From Streptomyces bacillaris (GTDB lineage Bacteria > Actinomycetota > Actinomycetes > Streptomycetales > Streptomycetaceae), in contig NZ_CP029378.1 of assembly GCF_003268675.1 (NCBI RefSeq), positions 5,828,001 to 5,892,000 of the forward strand: a DNA stretch of 64,000 bases. The letters run 5' to 3'. Below are positions 41,335 through 49,269 of the stretch, one piece after another (position 1 is the stretch's first letter; every line of letters starts with the position of its first letter). Position numbers and translations under genes: made by a program. The notes beneath the pieces were generated by a model. That model searched no databases and was not told where the DNA came from. It worked only from the letters and a program-made list of their open reading frames with translations.

Positions 41335-41348
41335 TAGAACGCGTTCTA
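41335..41348. promoter_or_regulatory. Perfectly palindromic KstR-type operator
   Basis: TAGAACGCGTTCTA, extended to CTAGAACGCGTTCTAG at 41334-41349, is a perfect inverted repeat and matches TNNAACNNGTTNNA. It lies 110 bp before the hydratase start and just downstream of a TTATACAT-like -10. Confidence 0.75.
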
Positions 41349-41458
41349 GAAGGGTGCGCCCTGCCGGTCCCCGCGCGGCCTCGGTGCGGTCGGCGGTGCG
41401 GACAGGCCGCACCGAGGTCTTCCACCGTCGGTCTCCCCCGTCAAGGAGCGGCTTCGCC

Positions 41459-42316
41459 ATGCCCATCGATGCCCGAGCGGCCCTCGCCGCAGCCCCCCGC
41501 CGAGCCGAGATCGCCTGGAACCACAAGGACGTCCAGCTCTACCACCTGGGCCTCGGCGCGGGGATCCCCGCCACCGACCCGGACGAGCTGCGCTACACCC
41601 TGGAGTCCCGGCTCCAGGTGCTGCCGAGCTTCACCACCGTCGCGGGCGCCGGGACGGCCGCCTTCGGGGGGATGGGCGCGGACGGGATCGACGTGGACCT
41701 CGCCGCCGTCCTGCACGGCGGCCAGTCCGTCCGCGTCCACCGCCCGATCCCCGTCACCGGCCGGGCCGTCCAGACCTCGAAGGTCGCGGCCGTGTACGAC
41801 AAGGGCAAGGCCGCCGTCATCGTGCTCCGCACCGAGGCGCACGGTGACGAGGGGCCGCTCTGGACCAACGACGCGCAGATCTTCGTACGGGGAGAGGGCG
41901 GGTTCGGCGGCGAGCGCGGGCCCTCCGACCGCCTCGCCCTGCCCGACCGGGCCCCCGACCGCACCGCCGAACGCCCGATCCGCGAGGACCAGGCGCTGCT
42001 CTACCGCCTCTCCGGGGACTGGAACCCGCTCCACGCCGACCCGGCCTTCGCCAAGCTCGCCGGCTTCGACCGGCCGATCCTGCACGGGCTGTGCACGTAC
42101 GGCATGGTCCTCAAGGCCGTCACCGACACCCTGCTGGACGGTGACGTCTCCCGGATCGCCGCCTACCGCACCCGCTTCGCCGGAGTGGTCTTCCCCGGCG
42201 AGACCCTCCGCATCCGGATGTGGCGGGTCGGGGACGGGCGCGTCCAGGTGGCGGTGACCGCCGCCGGACGGGACGACGCCCCGGTCCTCGCGGACACGCT
42301 CGTCGAACACTCCTGA
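41459..42316 (+). CDS. hsd4B: MaoC-type double hot-dog enoyl-CoA hydratase, Hsd4B-like
   Basis: A 285-residue double hot-dog hydratase, the size of mycobacterial Hsd4B. The N-terminal half is the degenerate hot-dog (LYHLGLGAGIPATDPDELRY). The C-terminal half has the hydratase-2 motif YRLSGDWNPLHADPAFA (about 182-198), with the catalytic Asp and His, followed by GFDRPILHGLCTYG. It hydrates 2-enoyl-CoAs to 3-hydroxyacyl-CoAs in steroid side-chain or 2-methyl-branched acyl degradation. ATG at 41459 follows AAGGAG by 11 nt. First gene of a three-gene operon under the palindromic KstR-type operator. Confidence 0.87.
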   Translation: MPIDARAALAAAPRRAEIAWNHKDVQLYHLGLGAGIPATDPDELRYTLESRLQVLPSFTTVAGAGTAAFGGMGADGIDVDLAAVLHGGQSVRVHRPIPVTGRAVQTSKVAAVYDKGKAAVIVLRTEAHGDEGPLWTNDAQIFVRGEGGFGGERGPSDRLALPDRAPDRTAERPIREDQALLYRLSGDWNPLHADPAFAKLAGFDRPILHGLCTYGMVLKAVTDTLLDGDVSRIAAYRTRFAGVVFPGETLRIRMWRVGDGRVQVAVTAAGRDDAPVLADTLVEHS

Positions 42317-42375
42317 ACCGAACCCCGACCCCAGCAGCACCGCTTCCGGCAGCCGATTCGAGGGGAGCCGTACCC

Positions 42376-43452
42376 ATGCGCGCAGCCGTACTGCACGAGA
42401 CAGGCCAGGAGAAGCTGGAAGTCCTCGACGACGTCGAGGCGGTGGGGTTCGGCCCCGGAAAGGTCAGGCTCCGCATCCGGGCCACCGGGCTCTGCCACTC
42501 CGACGTCTCCGCGATGAACGGCGTCCTCCCGCAGCCCGCCCCCTTCATCCCCGGCCACGAGGGCGCGGGCGAGGTCCTCGACGTCGGCGACGGGGTGACC
42601 GGCCTGAGCGCGGGCGACCGGGTCCTCGTCTGCTGGCTGCCCGCCTGCGGGGCCTGTCCCTCCTGCAGGCGCGGCCAGACCCAGCTCTGCCTGGCGGGCT
42701 TCCTGAACGCGGGCACCCCCAACTTCAAGCGCCCCGGCGGCGACGTCTTCGGCTTCGCGGGCACCGGCACCTTCACCGAGGAGGTCGTCGTCGGTGCGGG
42801 CTGCGCGGTGCCGATCCCCGACGACGTACCGTTCGAGATCGCCGCCCTCATCGGCTGCGGGGTCACCACCGGCCTCGGCGCCGCCATCAACACCGCCCAG
42901 GTGGAAGCCGGTTCGTCGGTCGCCGTCATCGGCTGCGGCGGCGTCGGCATCTCCACGATCCAGGGCGCCCGGGTCCAGGGCGCCGCCCGGATCGTCGCCG
43001 TCGACCCGGTCGCCTCCCGCCGCGAGGCCGCCCTCCGCTTCGGCGCCACCGAGGCCGTCGCCCCGGACGGACTGGCCGACGCCAAGCAGCGCATCACCGG
43101 CGGCGAGGGCTTCGACTACGTCTTCGAGGTCGTCGGCAAGTCCGCCACCGCCCGCACCGCCTACGAGCACACCCGCCGCGGCGGCACCCTCTGCATCGTC
43201 GGCGCCGGGGCCATGGACGACCACTTCCAGGTCAACATGTTCGAGCTGTTCTTCGACGAGAAGCGCATCCTCCCCTCGATGTACGGCGGCGGGGACGTGC
43301 TGCGCTCCTACGAGCGGGCCATCGCGCTCTGGCGGGCGGGACGGATCGACCTGGAGTCGATGATCACCCACCGGGTCCGGCTGGAGGAGGTCAACGACGC
43401 CCTGGAGCAGATGCGGACCGGCGAGTCGCTGCGTACCTGCATCCAGCTCTGA
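42376..43452 (+). CDS. Zinc-dependent MDR alcohol dehydrogenase, AdhD-like
   Basis: A 358-residue medium-chain dehydrogenase. Catalytic zinc ligands are seen in GLCHSD (about 38-43) and GHEGAGEV (about 60-67), the structural zinc loop is CGACPSCRRGQTQLC (about 92-106), and the NAD motif is VIGCGGVGIS (about 185-194). It resembles mycobacterial AdhD and class III-like dehydrogenases. In this operon it may oxidise steroid side-chain alcohols or a 3-hydroxy intermediate. ATG at 42376 follows GAGGGGAGCC. Second gene of the KstR-type operon. Confidence 0.85.
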   Translation: MRAAVLHETGQEKLEVLDDVEAVGFGPGKVRLRIRATGLCHSDVSAMNGVLPQPAPFIPGHEGAGEVLDVGDGVTGLSAGDRVLVCWLPACGACPSCRRGQTQLCLAGFLNAGTPNFKRPGGDVFGFAGTGTFTEEVVVGAGCAVPIPDDVPFEIAALIGCGVTTGLGAAINTAQVEAGSSVAVIGCGGVGISTIQGARVQGAARIVAVDPVASRREAALRFGATEAVAPDGLADAKQRITGGEGFDYVFEVVGKSATARTAYEHTRRGGTLCIVGAGAMDDHFQVNMFELFFDEKRILPSMYGGGDVLRSYERAIALWRAGRIDLESMITHRVRLEEVNDALEQMRTGESLRTCIQL

Positions 43453-43486
43453 ACCGGCCACCCGACCAACGACGTTGAGGAACGCG

Positions 43487-44434
43487 ATGTCACTTCCCCG
43501 CCCGCTGGACGGGCTCTCCGCGATCGTCACCGGCGCCGGCCGCGGCCTCGGCCGCGCCGAGGCCCTGGAACTGGCCCGGCTCGGCGCCGCCGTCGTCGTC
43601 AACGACTACGGGCAGCCCGGCCTCGACGGCTCGGGCGAGGCGTCCGCCGCGCCCGCCGAGGAGGTCGCCGCCGAGATCCGCGCGGCGGGCGGCCGGGCGA
43701 CGGCCCACCTCGGAGACGTGGCCGACCACGAACAGGCCCACGAACTGGTCGAGTTGGCGATCCGTACGTACGGCACGCTGGACATCCTGGTCAACAACGC
43801 GGGCATCCTCCGCGACCGGATGATCTTCTCCATGACCGAGGACGAGTGGGACGCGGTCATCCGCGTCCACCTCAAGGGCCACTACAACACCACCCACTTC
43901 GCCGCCGCCCACTGGCGCGCCCGCTCCAAGGAGACCGGCGGCCCGGTCTACGGCCGGATCGTCAACACCTCTTCGGAGGCGTACCTCGCGGGCTCGGCGG
44001 GCCAGCCCAACTACGCGGCGGCCAAGGGCGGCATCGTCGGCCTCACCACCTCCACCGCCCTCGCCCTCGCCAAGTACGGCGTCACCGCCAACGCCATCTG
44101 CCCGCGCGCCCGTACCCGGATGACCGAGGACGTCTTCGCGGGCTTCCAGGAACCGGCCGACGGTACCCTCGACGCCCTCGCCCCCGAACATGTCTCCCCG
44201 CTCGTCGGCTATCTCGCCTCGCCCGCCGCGGCCGGGGTCAACGGGCAGCTGCTCGTCGTCCACGGAGGCATGGTCGCGATCGTCGAACGGCCCAGGGTGG
44301 CGGCCAAGTTCGACGCGGCGAAGGAGACGTTCACCTATGCCGAGCTGGACGAACTGCTCACCCCGTACTACGCGGACCGCCCCCGGGGCGAGACCTTCGC
44401 GGCGGCCGAAGTGCTGGGCCTGAAGCGGGAGTAG
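43487..44434 (+). CDS. hsd4A: Short-chain 3-hydroxyacyl-CoA/17-beta-hydroxysteroid dehydrogenase, Hsd4A-like
   Basis: A 315-residue SDR resembling the N-terminal dehydrogenase of peroxisomal MFE-2 and mycobacterial Hsd4A (similar length). NAD motif VTGAGRGLGRAEALELA (about 13-29) is followed by AAVVVNDYG. NNAGILRD is at about 104-111, and the catalytic Ser and Tyr-x3-Lys are in VNTSSEAYLAG and NYAAAKGG (about 176-183). It oxidises the 3-hydroxyacyl-CoA made by the hydratase two genes upstream. ATG at 43487 follows GAGGAACGCG. A perfect 15-bp hairpin ends the operon. Confidence 0.86.
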   Translation: MSLPRPLDGLSAIVTGAGRGLGRAEALELARLGAAVVVNDYGQPGLDGSGEASAAPAEEVAAEIRAAGGRATAHLGDVADHEQAHELVELAIRTYGTLDILVNNAGILRDRMIFSMTEDEWDAVIRVHLKGHYNTTHFAAAHWRARSKETGGPVYGRIVNTSSEAYLAGSAGQPNYAAAKGGIVGLTTSTALALAKYGVTANAICPRARTRMTEDVFAGFQEPADGTLDALAPEHVSPLVGYLASPAAAGVNGQLLVVHGGMVAIVERPRVAAKFDAAKETFTYAELDELLTPYYADRPRGETFAAAEVLGLKRE

Positions 44435-44456
44435 GAGATCGACGGATTTCAACGGA

Positions 44457-44491
44457 CGGGCCCGGTACGGCTGTTCGCCGTACCGGGCCCG
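44457..44491. terminator. Perfect 15-bp hairpin terminator, probably bidirectional
   Basis: CGGGCCCGGTACGGC pairs perfectly with GCCGTACCGGGCCCG around a TGTTC loop, 22 bp after the Hsd4A-like stop. Confidence 0.85.
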
Positions 44492-44515
44492 CCGGTCACG
44501 CTGTTCGCCTGTGGC

Positions 44516-44689
44516 TCAGGCCGCCCGGGACTCCTCCGGGGCGGGCCTGCGGTGGCGGCCGTGCGGCTGCACCGAGGTGTTCTCCATCGACGCACCCCCT
44601 CGGTGCTTTCCGGAACCGCCGGTCGCGGCCCCTTCCGCGTCGCCCCCCGGCGTGCGCGGCGTGGTCGTGTCGGTTCGGGCTTCGGACAT
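44516..44689 (-). CDS. Doubtful small ORF (57 codons)
   Basis: A hydrophilic peptide rich in Thr, Gly, Arg and His, ending GRHRRPAPEESRAA. It could also start at an internal ATG at 44587, preceded by AGGGGGTGCG, giving 23 residues. No family recognised. Its position between a bidirectional-looking terminator and its own possible promoter is the only support. Confidence 0.25.
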   Translation of the reverse strand: MSEARTDTTTPRTPGGDAEGAATGGSGKHRGGASMENTSVQPHGRHRRPAPEESRAA

Positions 44690-44850
44690 CTGGGAAGTCA
44701 CCCCGTTGTGATCGCTTGCCTGTGTCGCACGCGGGTGTTCCTGATGCACCCGCGCGTGTGGTGCGTGTACCGCAGGCCCGCCTCCGCCGCCCGACGCGGT
44801 CACCGCCGGTGCCCGCCCCCTACGGCTGCGTAGCCTCAAGAGCCCCGAGT

Positions 44851-46218
44851 CTAGTCAGTCGACGCGACCCGGTGCAGCGGCGCCTGCCCCAGAGGAACCG
44901 GCTTGCACACGGCAGGAGGGGCGACGGCTGCGGACGGTTCCGTTCCGTGTCCGACGCCGCCCGTTCCGCCCGTTCCGCCCGCCTCCGGGGGCGGTTCCTC
45001 GTCGCCCGGGGCGTCGATCAGCGCCACCCCGCAGGGCGTCGAGGCGTTGGCGTACGGAAGGTGCAGCACGCCGTCCCGGCTCCAGAAACCGGCCCCCGCC
45101 GACCAGCCCTCCGGCGCCGCGACCTGGTGCAGCCGCCGCCCCTGCGGACGCCAGATCCCCACCCAGCTCCCGGCCGGCCCGTCCATCCGCAGCGCCACGG
45201 CACAGCTCTCCGGCATCAGCATCTGACCCGGCTGCACGGCGAACGGCGTCACCGCCACATCCGCCGGACGCAGGCACTCCGGGAAGCGGACGGGCAGACA
45301 GCTGCCCAGCACGCCCCAGCCGAGCCGGTCGTGGCCCGGCGCGTTCGAGCGGATGAGCAGCAGCCCGCTGTCCGCGTCGGCCAGCAGCAGCCGGTCGTCG
45401 CTCGCGGGCGCGATCTGGAGCAGCGGGGTCACCTCGCCGTTCCGCTCCAGGTCCACGGCGACCGCCTTGACCGGCCCGCCACCCGCCGGCCGCCGGTCCA
45501 GGGCCAGCATCCGGCCCGCCCGGTCCAGCCACACCCCGCCCGAGCAGTGGCCGGGCACCTCCGCGACCAGCTCCGGCCCGAAGGAGCCCCCGGCCACCAG
45601 CCAGAGCAGCGAGGAGTGGTCACCGGCGGTGAGGCCGTACACGCTGCGGCCGTCCGGCGAGGGCGGCAGCAGCACCATCCCCTCGCACTCGACCGCGCCG
45701 AGGGCCAGTTCGCCGGTGACCGGCCCGGTCGGGTAGAGCAGCGAGAACGTCTGGCGGTCCGCCACCCGCCGCCGGATCAGCACCCGCCCGTCGGCGAGCG
45801 GCACCACCTGCGCGTCCGGCTCCTCGGGCTGGTTGAGCGGCAGCGGTACGGCGTAGGGCTCGGGCCCGTCCAGCGTCCAGCGCTCCGGGTACCAGGCCCG
45901 CTGCCCGCCGGGCGGAGCGGGTGCCGCCGTCAGCCGCGCCCCGTACGCACCGTCCGCGGTGAGCGTGAGGACGTCGGGGACGTGGGGCGTACCGGGGGTA
46001 TGGGGTACGTCGGGGGCGGGGGGCGTGCCGGGGGTATGGCTTCCCGCCCCGACGGGTCCCCCGACCCCGGCCGGCTCCCTGACCCCGACGGGCTCCCCTC
46101 TCTCGCCACTCTCCCCGGTCTCGCCGGGCCCGTCCGGGCCGGGGCCCGCCGTCTCCGGGCCGGGGTCCGCCGCCGTGGCGGCCCCGGCGGTTCCGCCCTC
46201 GATGGCACAGGCAGTCAT
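44851..46218 (-). CDS. Beta-propeller-like hypothetical protein with a Gly/Pro-rich N-terminal linker
   Basis: A 455-residue protein. Residues 1-85 are Gly/Pro/Ala/Thr-rich low complexity (HTPGTPP and HTPGTPH repeats). The rest is strand-rich with recurring motifs such as VVPLADGRVLIRR, LPPSPDGRSVYGLTAGD, DRLLLADADSGLLLIRS and WSRDGVLHLPYAN that look like propeller blades. No signal peptide or enzymatic motif is present. ATG at 46218 follows GGAGGTGA by 6 nt, a strong site; the frame extends upstream without one. It is divergent from a siderophore-binding lipoprotein, but no functional tie is evident. Confidence 0.6.
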   Translation of the reverse strand: MTACAIEGGTAGAATAADPGPETAGPGPDGPGETGESGERGEPVGVREPAGVGGPVGAGSHTPGTPPAPDVPHTPGTPHVPDVLTLTADGAYGARLTAAPAPPGGQRAWYPERWTLDGPEPYAVPLPLNQPEEPDAQVVPLADGRVLIRRRVADRQTFSLLYPTGPVTGELALGAVECEGMVLLPPSPDGRSVYGLTAGDHSSLLWLVAGGSFGPELVAEVPGHCSGGVWLDRAGRMLALDRRPAGGGPVKAVAVDLERNGEVTPLLQIAPASDDRLLLADADSGLLLIRSNAPGHDRLGWGVLGSCLPVRFPECLRPADVAVTPFAVQPGQMLMPESCAVALRMDGPAGSWVGIWRPQGRRLHQVAAPEGWSAGAGFWSRDGVLHLPYANASTPCGVALIDAPGDEEPPPEAGGTGGTGGVGHGTEPSAAVAPPAVCKPVPLGQAPLHRVASTD

Positions 46219-46362
46219 GGGCTCGTCACCTCCGGCTACGAAAGCTAGTTTTCGCACGTCCAGCCGAACAACACGTGCCACCGCACTTCACACATAAGGG
46301 TGGCGATGCCCGGATTCTCCTGAGGTGGTGAGGGTGGGTGTGCTGGCGGAGGGGTCCATGTC

Positions 46363-46381
46363 TATGGTGAGGCAGCCCTAA
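46363..46381. promoter_or_regulatory. Candidate iron box (DmdR/IdeR-type operator)
   Basis: TATGGTGAGGCAGCCCTAA matches 13 of 19 positions of the DmdR/DtxR-family box TTAGGTTAGGCTCACCTAA, including the AGGC centre and the CCTAA arm. It is 49 bp before the start of the siderophore-binding lipoprotein gene, where iron repression is expected. Confidence 0.5.
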
Positions 46382-46429
46382 CCGAACAGGCGTGCCCCGT
46401 GCACGTATGCGCACCAGCAGGAGCAGACG

Positions 46430-47467
46430 ATGTCCCTTCGGCCTCGCGGCACCGCCGCAGTCGCCCTGGCGGTCGCCGCCGCCCTCTCCCTCTCGGCCTG
46501 CGGGAGCGGCGACGGCGGGGACGCGGCCAAGGGGGACGCGGGCGGCGACAAGAAGGCGGCCGCCGCCACCGGCGGCAAGGACTTCGCGGACGCGGCGAGG
46601 AAGACGGCGGCGTACGGCACCGAGGCGGAGCCGGGCGTGTTCCCCCGTACCGTCACGCACGCCATGGGGAAGACCGAGATCAAGGCGGCCCCGAAGCGGG
46701 TGGTCGTCCTGGACGTCGGTGAGTTCGACAACGTCGTTTCGCTCGGCATCGAGCCCGTCGGCTACGCGCCCAGCGAGGGCGACGCGGCCATCCCCTCGTA
46801 CCTGGAGAAGGGCGCGGGCAGCCCGAAGAGCGTCGGCACGATCAACAGCCTCAACCTCGAGGCCATCGCGGGGCTCCAGCCCGACCTGATCCTCGGCAGC
46901 CAGCTGCGCGCGGCCGACAAGTACGACGAGCTGTCCAAGATCGCCCCGACCGTGTTCTCCATCCGTCCCGGCTTCACCTGGAAGGAGAACTACCTCCTCA
47001 ACGCGGCCGCCCTGGACCGCACCGAGAAGGCCCACTCGGCCCTGGCCGCCTACCAGGCGAAGGCGGAGAAGCTGGGCAAGGACATCGGCCCCGACAAGCC
47101 GACCGTCTCCATGGTCCGCTACATGCCCGACCGCCTCCGGCTCTACGCCAAGGGGTCGTTCATCGGCACGATCCTGGAGGACGTCGGCCTGCCCCGCCCG
47201 GAGAACCAGCAGATCGACGACCTGGCCACCGAGATCAGCCCGGAGCGGATCGACGAGGCGGACGCCGACTGGATCTTCACCGGCGTCTACGGCGACCCGA
47301 AGGCGACCCAGCGCGACACCGCCCGGGCCAACCCGCTGTGGAAGAAGCTCGACGCGGTGAAGGAGGGCCGGGCCAAGGACGTCTCCGACGAGACCTGGTA
47401 CCTGGGCCTCGGCGTCACCGCGGCGGGCCTGGTCCTCGACGACCTCCGCGCGGACCTGGTGAAGTAG
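46430..47467 (+). CDS. Iron-siderophore ABC transporter substrate-binding lipoprotein
   Basis: A 345-residue extracytoplasmic binding protein of the FecB/FhuD class. The signal peptide ends in LSLSACGS with the lipidated Cys near residue 24, a Gly/Lys/Ala linker follows, and the Fe-siderophore-binding domain begins about residue 85 (KRVVVLDVGEFDNVVSLGIEPVG). It would capture ferric siderophores and pass them to a permease not found in this window. ATG at 46430 follows AGGAG. A probable iron box lies upstream. The region after the stop repeats the last codons (separate entry). Confidence 0.87.
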   Translation: MSLRPRGTAAVALAVAAALSLSACGSGDGGDAAKGDAGGDKKAAAATGGKDFADAARKTAAYGTEAEPGVFPRTVTHAMGKTEIKAAPKRVVVLDVGEFDNVVSLGIEPVGYAPSEGDAAIPSYLEKGAGSPKSVGTINSLNLEAIAGLQPDLILGSQLRAADKYDELSKIAPTVFSIRPGFTWKENYLLNAAALDRTEKAHSALAAYQAKAEKLGKDIGPDKPTVSMVRYMPDRLRLYAKGSFIGTILEDVGLPRPENQQIDDLATEISPERIDEADADWIFTGVYGDPKATQRDTARANPLWKKLDAVKEGRAKDVSDETWYLGLGVTAAGLVLDDLRADLVK

Positions 47468-47608
47468 CCGTCCGCGAGCGGGGGCGGGTACAGCGACCGC
47501 CTCCGCCCGGAGCCGGGTGGAGTGACCGCCTCCGGGCCCGCCTGTCGAAGCCGAAGCGGCCGCCTCCGGGCCGGCCTGGTGAAGTGGCGAAGCGGCCTGG
47601 TGAAGTAA
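47453..47608 (+). repeat. Triplicated 11-mer from the 3' end of the siderophore-binding gene
   Basis: CCTGGTGAAGT occurs at the end of the coding sequence (from about 47455) and twice downstream (near 47575 and 47595), the last two within AAGCGGCCTGGTGAAGT-like units. GACCGCCTCC is repeated between them. This looks like local duplication of the gene's 3' end. Confidence 0.5.
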
Positions 47609-47679
47609 CGATTCGTGTCCGGCCGCCGGTCCTGGCGTACAGGTCCGGCGGCCCGGGGCGGCGGGCCTGCCCGGACAGG

Positions 47680-47685
47680 TAGCCT
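47680..47685 (+). promoter_or_regulatory. -10 box of a probable leaderless promoter
   Basis: TAGCCT lies 7 nt before the GTG start at 47693. The intervening TTCCCCC has no ribosome-binding site. Confidence 0.5.
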
Positions 47686-47692
47686 TTCCCCC

Positions 47693-48529
47693 GTGCCCCG
47701 TCTGTCTGAAGTCCTCGCCGCCCTCGACGCCCTCTGGCCCCCCGAGCGGGCCGAGGGGTGGGACGCGGTCGGCACCGTCTGCGGCGACCCGGACGCCGAG
47801 GTCGACCGGGTGCTCTTCGCCGTCGACCCCGTCCACGAGATCGTGGACGAGGCCCGGAAGCTCGGCGCCCAGCTGATCGTCACCCACCACCCGCTCTATC
47901 TGCGCGGGACGACGACGGTCGCCGCCGACACTTTCAAGGGCAAGGTCGTCCACACCCTCATCAAGCACGACATCGCCCTCCACGTCGCGCACACCAACGC
48001 CGACACCGCCGACCCCGGAGTCTCCGACGCCCTCGCCGGCGCCCTGGACCTGCGCGTCACCGGCCCTCTCGTACCGGACCCCACCGACCCCCACGGGCGG
48101 CGCGGACTCGGCCGGATCTGCGAGCCGGCCCACCCCGAGACCCTGGCCGCCTTCGCCGCCCGCGCCGCCGCCCGGCTCCCCGCCACCGCGCAGGGCATCC
48201 GGCTGGCCGGCGATCCGGAGGCGCTTGTACGGACCGTCGCCGTCAGCGGCGGCTCCGGCGACAGCCTCTTCGACGCCGTACGCGCCTCCGGCGTCGACGC
48301 CTTCCTCACCGCCGACCTGCGCCACCACCCGGCCTCCGAGGCCGTGCAGCACTCGCCGCTCGGCCTGGTCGACGCCGCGCACTGGGCCACCGAGTGGCCC
48401 TGGTGCGAGCAGGCGGCCGCGCAGCTCGACGCGATCTCCGACCGCCACGGATGGGACCTGCGGGTCCACGTCTCGAAGCAGGTCACCGACCCCTGGACCA
48501 CCCACCATTCCTCTGGAGCCCCCAACTGA
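47693..48529 (+). CDS. Nif3-like dinuclear metal centre protein
   Basis: A 278-residue member of the Nif3/YbgI (DUF34) family, hexameric proteins with a two-metal site and poorly known function, possibly cyclic-dinucleotide or GTP cyclohydrolase-like. Metal ligands are seen in LIVTHHPLYL (about 61-70), AHTNADTADPGVSDALA (about 98-114) and near the C-terminus. GTG at 47693 appears leaderless. The stop codon overlaps the start of the zinc-ribbon gene, forming the conserved actinobacterial trio Nif3, zinc ribbon and RNase H/phosphatase. Confidence 0.88.
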   Translation: MPRLSEVLAALDALWPPERAEGWDAVGTVCGDPDAEVDRVLFAVDPVHEIVDEARKLGAQLIVTHHPLYLRGTTTVAADTFKGKVVHTLIKHDIALHVAHTNADTADPGVSDALAGALDLRVTGPLVPDPTDPHGRRGLGRICEPAHPETLAAFAARAAARLPATAQGIRLAGDPEALVRTVAVSGGSGDSLFDAVRASGVDAFLTADLRHHPASEAVQHSPLGLVDAAHWATEWPWCEQAAAQLDAISDRHGWDLRVHVSKQVTDPWTTHHSSGAPN

Positions 48530-49269
48530 ACGCCGCGCCCGCCGACCAGATCCGACTCCTCGAAGTCCAGGCCCTCGACGTACGCCTCGCCCAGCTCGCC
48601 CACAAGCGCGCCTCGCTGCCGGAGCACGCCGAGATCGAGCAGCTGAGCAGCGACCTCGCCCAGCTCCGTGACCTGCTGGTCGCCTCCACCACCGAGGAGA
48701 GCGACACCAGCCGCGAGCAGACCAAGGCCGAGCAGGACGTCGACCAGGTGCGCCAGCGTGCCGTCCGCGACCAGCAGCGGCTGGACTCCGGCGCGGTCTC
48801 CTCGCCCAAGGACCTGGAGAGCCTCCAGCGCGAGATCGCCTCGCTCGCCAAGCGCCAGGGAGACCTGGAGGACGTCGTCCTGGAGATCATGGAGCGCCGC
48901 GAGGCCGCCCAGGAGCGGGTCGCGGAGCTGACCCAGCGGGTCGCCGCCGTCCAGGCCAAGGTCGACGACGCCACCGCCCGCCGGGACGCCGCCACCGCCG
49001 AACTGGACGCCGAGGCCGCCACGGTGACCAAGGACCGCGAGGTCGTCGCCGAGGTCATCCCCGCCGACCTGATCAAGCTGTACGACAAGCTCCGCGCCCA
49101 GCAGGGCGGGGTCGGCGCCGCCCGGCTCTACCAGCGCCGCTGCGAGGGCTGCCGCCTGGAGCTGAACATCACCGAGGTCAACGAGGTGAAGGCCGCGTCC
49201 CCCGACACGGTCCTGCGCTGCGAGAACTGCCGCCGCATCCTGGTCCGCACCGCGGAGTCGGGCCTGTAA
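48526..49269 (+). CDS. C4-type zinc-ribbon coiled-coil protein (CT398 type), apparent CTG start
   Basis: A 247-residue protein. A long coiled coil (about 8-185, for example LAQLAHKRASLPEHAEIEQL) is followed by a C-terminal zinc ribbon with CEGC (about 205-208) and CENC (about 229-232). The family may act with nucleic acids or secretion factors; its role is unclear. No ATG, GTG or TTG lies near the expected N-terminus. CTG at 48526-48528, overlapping the Nif3 TGA as CTGA and preceded by TGGAG about 9 nt away, is the best start. The first in-frame GTG is near 48749, well inside the coiled coil. Confidence 0.82.
   Translation: MNAAPADQIRLLEVQALDVRLAQLAHKRASLPEHAEIEQLSSDLAQLRDLLVASTTEESDTSREQTKAEQDVDQVRQRAVRDQQRLDSGAVSSPKDLESLQREIASLAKRQGDLEDVVLEIMERREAAQERVAELTQRVAAVQAKVDDATARRDAATAELDAEAATVTKDREVVAEVIPADLIKLYDKLRAQQGGVGAARLYQRRCEGCRLELNITEVNEVKAASPDTVLRCENCRRILVRTAESGL

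Larger units (their letters stand above)
44435..44850. other. Intergenic region with a strong terminator and one doubtful small ORF
   Basis: About 416 bp. It contains the terminator at 44457-44491, the doubtful minus-strand small ORF at 44516-44689, and a block with long C/G-alternating inverted segments around CGCACGCGGGTGTTCC (44728 onward). Nothing else is recognised. Confidence 0.45.
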
